Assembly (NCBI RefSeq): GCF_029168945.1
Contig: NC_083603.1
Coordinates: forward strand, 21,762,001 to 21,826,000
Direction: 5' to 3'
Origin: Cannabis sativa
Lineage: Eukaryota > Streptophyta > Magnoliopsida > Rosales > Cannabaceae
Length of the DNA: 64,000 nt
In this document: positions 61,609 through 64,000 of the stretch, in pieces
Layout: every line of letters starts with the position of its first letter
Numbering within the stretch: the first letter of the stretch is position 1
Translations under genes and position numbers: made by a program
Notes under the pieces: generated by a model
The model's database searches: none
What the model was told of the DNA's origin: nothing
The model's input: the letters and a program-made list of their open reading frames with translations, nothing else

Positions 61609-63142
61609 TCATACACTCAAGGTTTCGAAATCTAGAGAGAAGAAAAGAGAGAGGAAAATGATGCATGGCTTTTTCTCTGAAGGAAACAATGTGCAAAGTG
61701 ATGATTTTCCTGAAGCCAACACTTGCTATTTATAGAATTCCTTCTAGGTTTGGGTTAGAATTGTATGGCATTAAAATAATAAAAACTATAAATGGTAATT
61801 GCTATGCATAGTGGGCGGCCAAACAAGGGATATTGGGCCTCACTTTGCAATTTTACCATTTTATTATTTTTCATTCCCATTTTCTCAAAAATGCCAATTT
61901 TTTAACCATTTAATAACTTGAAAATAATTATTAAATAATATTGCCATTTAATGTATTTATTAATTTAGACATATAAAGTCTCTTAATCAATAAATAAACC
62001 TAAAAACTCTTTTCCTTACAATTTTGCCCTTGCTTAGTGAAAATTCATAAAGTAGACATAGTCTAACTTTTAGAATTATAATTGATTAATCAAAATCAAT
62101 TAATTGAGTCTTACAAGCAGTATGGTCTCAACTAGTATGGGGACCATGGGTCTATATAACCGAGCTTCCAATAAGTCGAACCGAATTTACCAAGTAAATT
62201 CCCTAACTTATTTATTCCTCATTGAATCCACACTTAGAACTTGGAATTGCACTCTCAGTCATATAGAACGCTCTATATGTTCCATGATATAGACACGTCA
62301 TTAGTTATCCATTGTTATAACCCTAATGTGATCAATGATCCTCTATATAGATGATCTACATTGAAAAGGCACTACTGTTACCGCTACACCTTCAATGTAT
62401 TTTATCCTTAAAACACTTAACCCTGTATAAATGATATTTCAGCTAAGTGAAATGAGATCTCCACCATTTATCTTCGTTTGGTTAAGCTCGAAGGAAATCA
62501 TCCTTTACTTCTATTTGCCAAATAGAAGCTATAGATTCCATATTTATGTTAGCGCTCCCACTCAATTGCATTACCGTGTTCCCAAAATGTTCGTATCACC
62601 CTGACCCAAAAGTAGGCTTAATTAATCATATCAAAGAACACGGATAACACTCTTGAGATTGAACCTAACCATATCAGGATTAAGATCATTTGATCTAGGA
62701 TCAACAGGTGATATTGAATTGAATAATATTACGGTAAATTTTAATATATCTAATCAAAGTTCAATATCGGTCCCTTCCGATGTATAATCCATACATCCGA
62801 TACTGGTAAACTTTGCCAACGTCTTGGAAAGGACATAACACTTTTCCAAGGTGTAAGAATACCTATCGCTAATTATACCATGTCAGTCTAAATCCAGTGT
62901 TCTGACAAATCAGGGAATAAACTTTTGAACATATAATAAAGATTATATTCCACTGTGCTGACAACACTATAATCTTTAACAAACTCATATGTTCTGGACT
63001 TAAAAAGAATTCATACATTATATACATATAATCATGAAATAAATCATGTGAACCATGCAACATAAAATGTTATTTCTGATCTTTATTAATAAGTAAATCT
63101 GATTATATGAAATGAGTTTTATTTAGGGCATAAAACCCAACA
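61607..63142 (-). repeat. Copia LTR, minus strand, lacking its PBS-side end
   Basis: 1536 bp. About the first 310 bp at the left are missing relative to the E2 LTR. TATA box (minus) 61727-61734; GGCCGGCC is altered to GGGCGGCC. The right end CCCAACA meets pol debris at AGAAG (63143), not a polypurine tract, so this is the outer end of an element inserted in another copy. Confidence 0.88.
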
Positions 63143-64000
63143 AGAAGGTGAGTTCCTAGAAACTCTCCCACTACGACAAGGTACTGTGAATTATGTCTAA
63201 GAAAACTAAATGGTATTAACCTCTTCGGTTGTGACAAGACAACAGAGGCAGTGGGATCATCATATGTCAAATAAGATGATAGAACACTTTTGGAATCAAG
63301 AAAAATATCTCCTTTATTTTCTACTTTATTTTCAGACTTAGTCATTTTCTTAGAAAAGTAGTATTTGTTTAAACAAACACTTTCTTATCTATTGACTATG
63401 GGATGGTCCACCCCTAATCACTTAGAATAGCTAACAAACCATGGTTAACACTTCTAGCTTTTCTTTAGAATTCGATTAGGTCATCCATGAATCTAGTAAT
63501 GATTTACATTAAGTACCCTACCATTACATCATTCTGAAATCGTATTCCCATAGAAGGTCTTAGGCAACAACTAGTAACTAATCATCAATATGCAAATCGA
63601 AATTTCTGGGGAGGTAAGTTTGGATATAATTCAAAAATTAAATTAATGATCTTTGAACTACATATCTACTAACTATTTCTCCACCCCTGTCAGTTCGCAA
63701 GATCTTTAACCACTTACCTTAATGGTTAATCACCATTGCTAGAAATCAGAAATTTTTCAAACATTTCAAATTTCTTTGCATAAGTTATAATCTAGAGTTA
63801 TCGTTTTAAAAATACAACGAAAAACTCATATCCACCCCTGAATGTACATCCATCTGCGAATGAGATGAACTTACTTTCTGTGGATATAGGCATATTAACT
63901 CTTTGCAGAGATTGATCTTGTCAATACCACTATGATCAAGATACAAATGCCATAGATTAAAAATGTGTGGTTGTGTCTTTTTGATGACTTAGGTTAGTTA
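63143..64000 (-). pseudogene. Copia pol debris, minus strand, to window end
   Basis: Integrase-RT junction (DDPTASVVLSQPKRLIPFSF, ORF 63103-63345), integrase remnant near 63650-63720, pre-integrase remnant near 63900-63960. It overlaps in content with E4 43063-43167 and 56376-56403, so it is a different copy, not a continuation of E4. Continues beyond the window. Confidence 0.78.

Noticed and set aside
61607..63142. 5' LTR of E4
   Set aside because: Tempting by orientation, but its outer end meets pol debris that overlaps E4's own pol content, so it belongs to another element.
63103..63345. 80-codon ORF (MTKSENKVENKGD) as a gene
   Set aside because: It is a pol fragment that runs into the adjoining LTR; the C-terminal part is LTR sequence.

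Overview
The window is plant nuclear DNA. It is AT-rich, holds no recognisable host gene, tRNA or rRNA, and is built almost entirely of retrotransposons inserted into one another. The dominant family is a Ty1/copia element with LTRs of about 1.9 kb (TGTTGGGTTTTATGCCC at one end, CCAACA at the other). Its LTR start, primer-binding site and pol order recall the Angela/BARE lineage. The species cannot be fixed from sequence alone.

Left half (1-35601). A LINE (L1-like, minus strand) is the oldest layer and survives as 934-3157 plus 34488-35601. Copia element E1 (plus, 3158-34487, target duplication GTGAT) split it. Copia E2 (minus, 4785-24899, duplication GGAAG) landed in the 5' LTR of E1. Copia E3 (plus, 10234-20276, duplication AAATT) landed inside E2. 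All three junction pairs are readable to the base.

Right half (35602-64000). A Ty3/gypsy element G1 (plus) starts at 35602, in the truncated LINE. Its broken gag-pol runs to 40091, inside reverse transcriptase, where minus-strand copia E4 begins. E4 was hit twice, 28 bp apart, by plus-strand copias E5 (43168-56375) and E6 (56404 onward). The leader of E5 contains a complete gypsy solo LTR (47164-49339, duplication TACTT). E6 is cut at about 61494 at a fold-back junction with a minus-strand copia piece, followed by a truncated LTR (61607-63142) and pol debris to the window end.

Coding content. The only intact gene of note is the gag of E5 (51784-52650). Pol is a shared ruin in the copia copies: the five that cover the site carry the same stop codon in the RT/RNase H region, so the family spread with pol already dead and was presumably mobilised in trans. 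E1 and E3 carry no gag; at its place there is a second, diverged copy of the segment that precedes gag.

Most interesting material. The long non-coding leader (PBS to gag) holds conserved signals: (i) a block of exactly 94 nt, present without indels in five elements and closed by an 8-bp stem; (ii) an array of stem-loops with the loops CTAAT or CCTAAA, whose stems differ but still pair; (iii) a hypervariable GC-rich island of strong hairpins shortly after the PBS; (iv) possible splice sites that would bypass the leader and overlap the gag/protease boundary. These are candidates for cis-acting RNA of a non-autonomous, trans-mobilised family.
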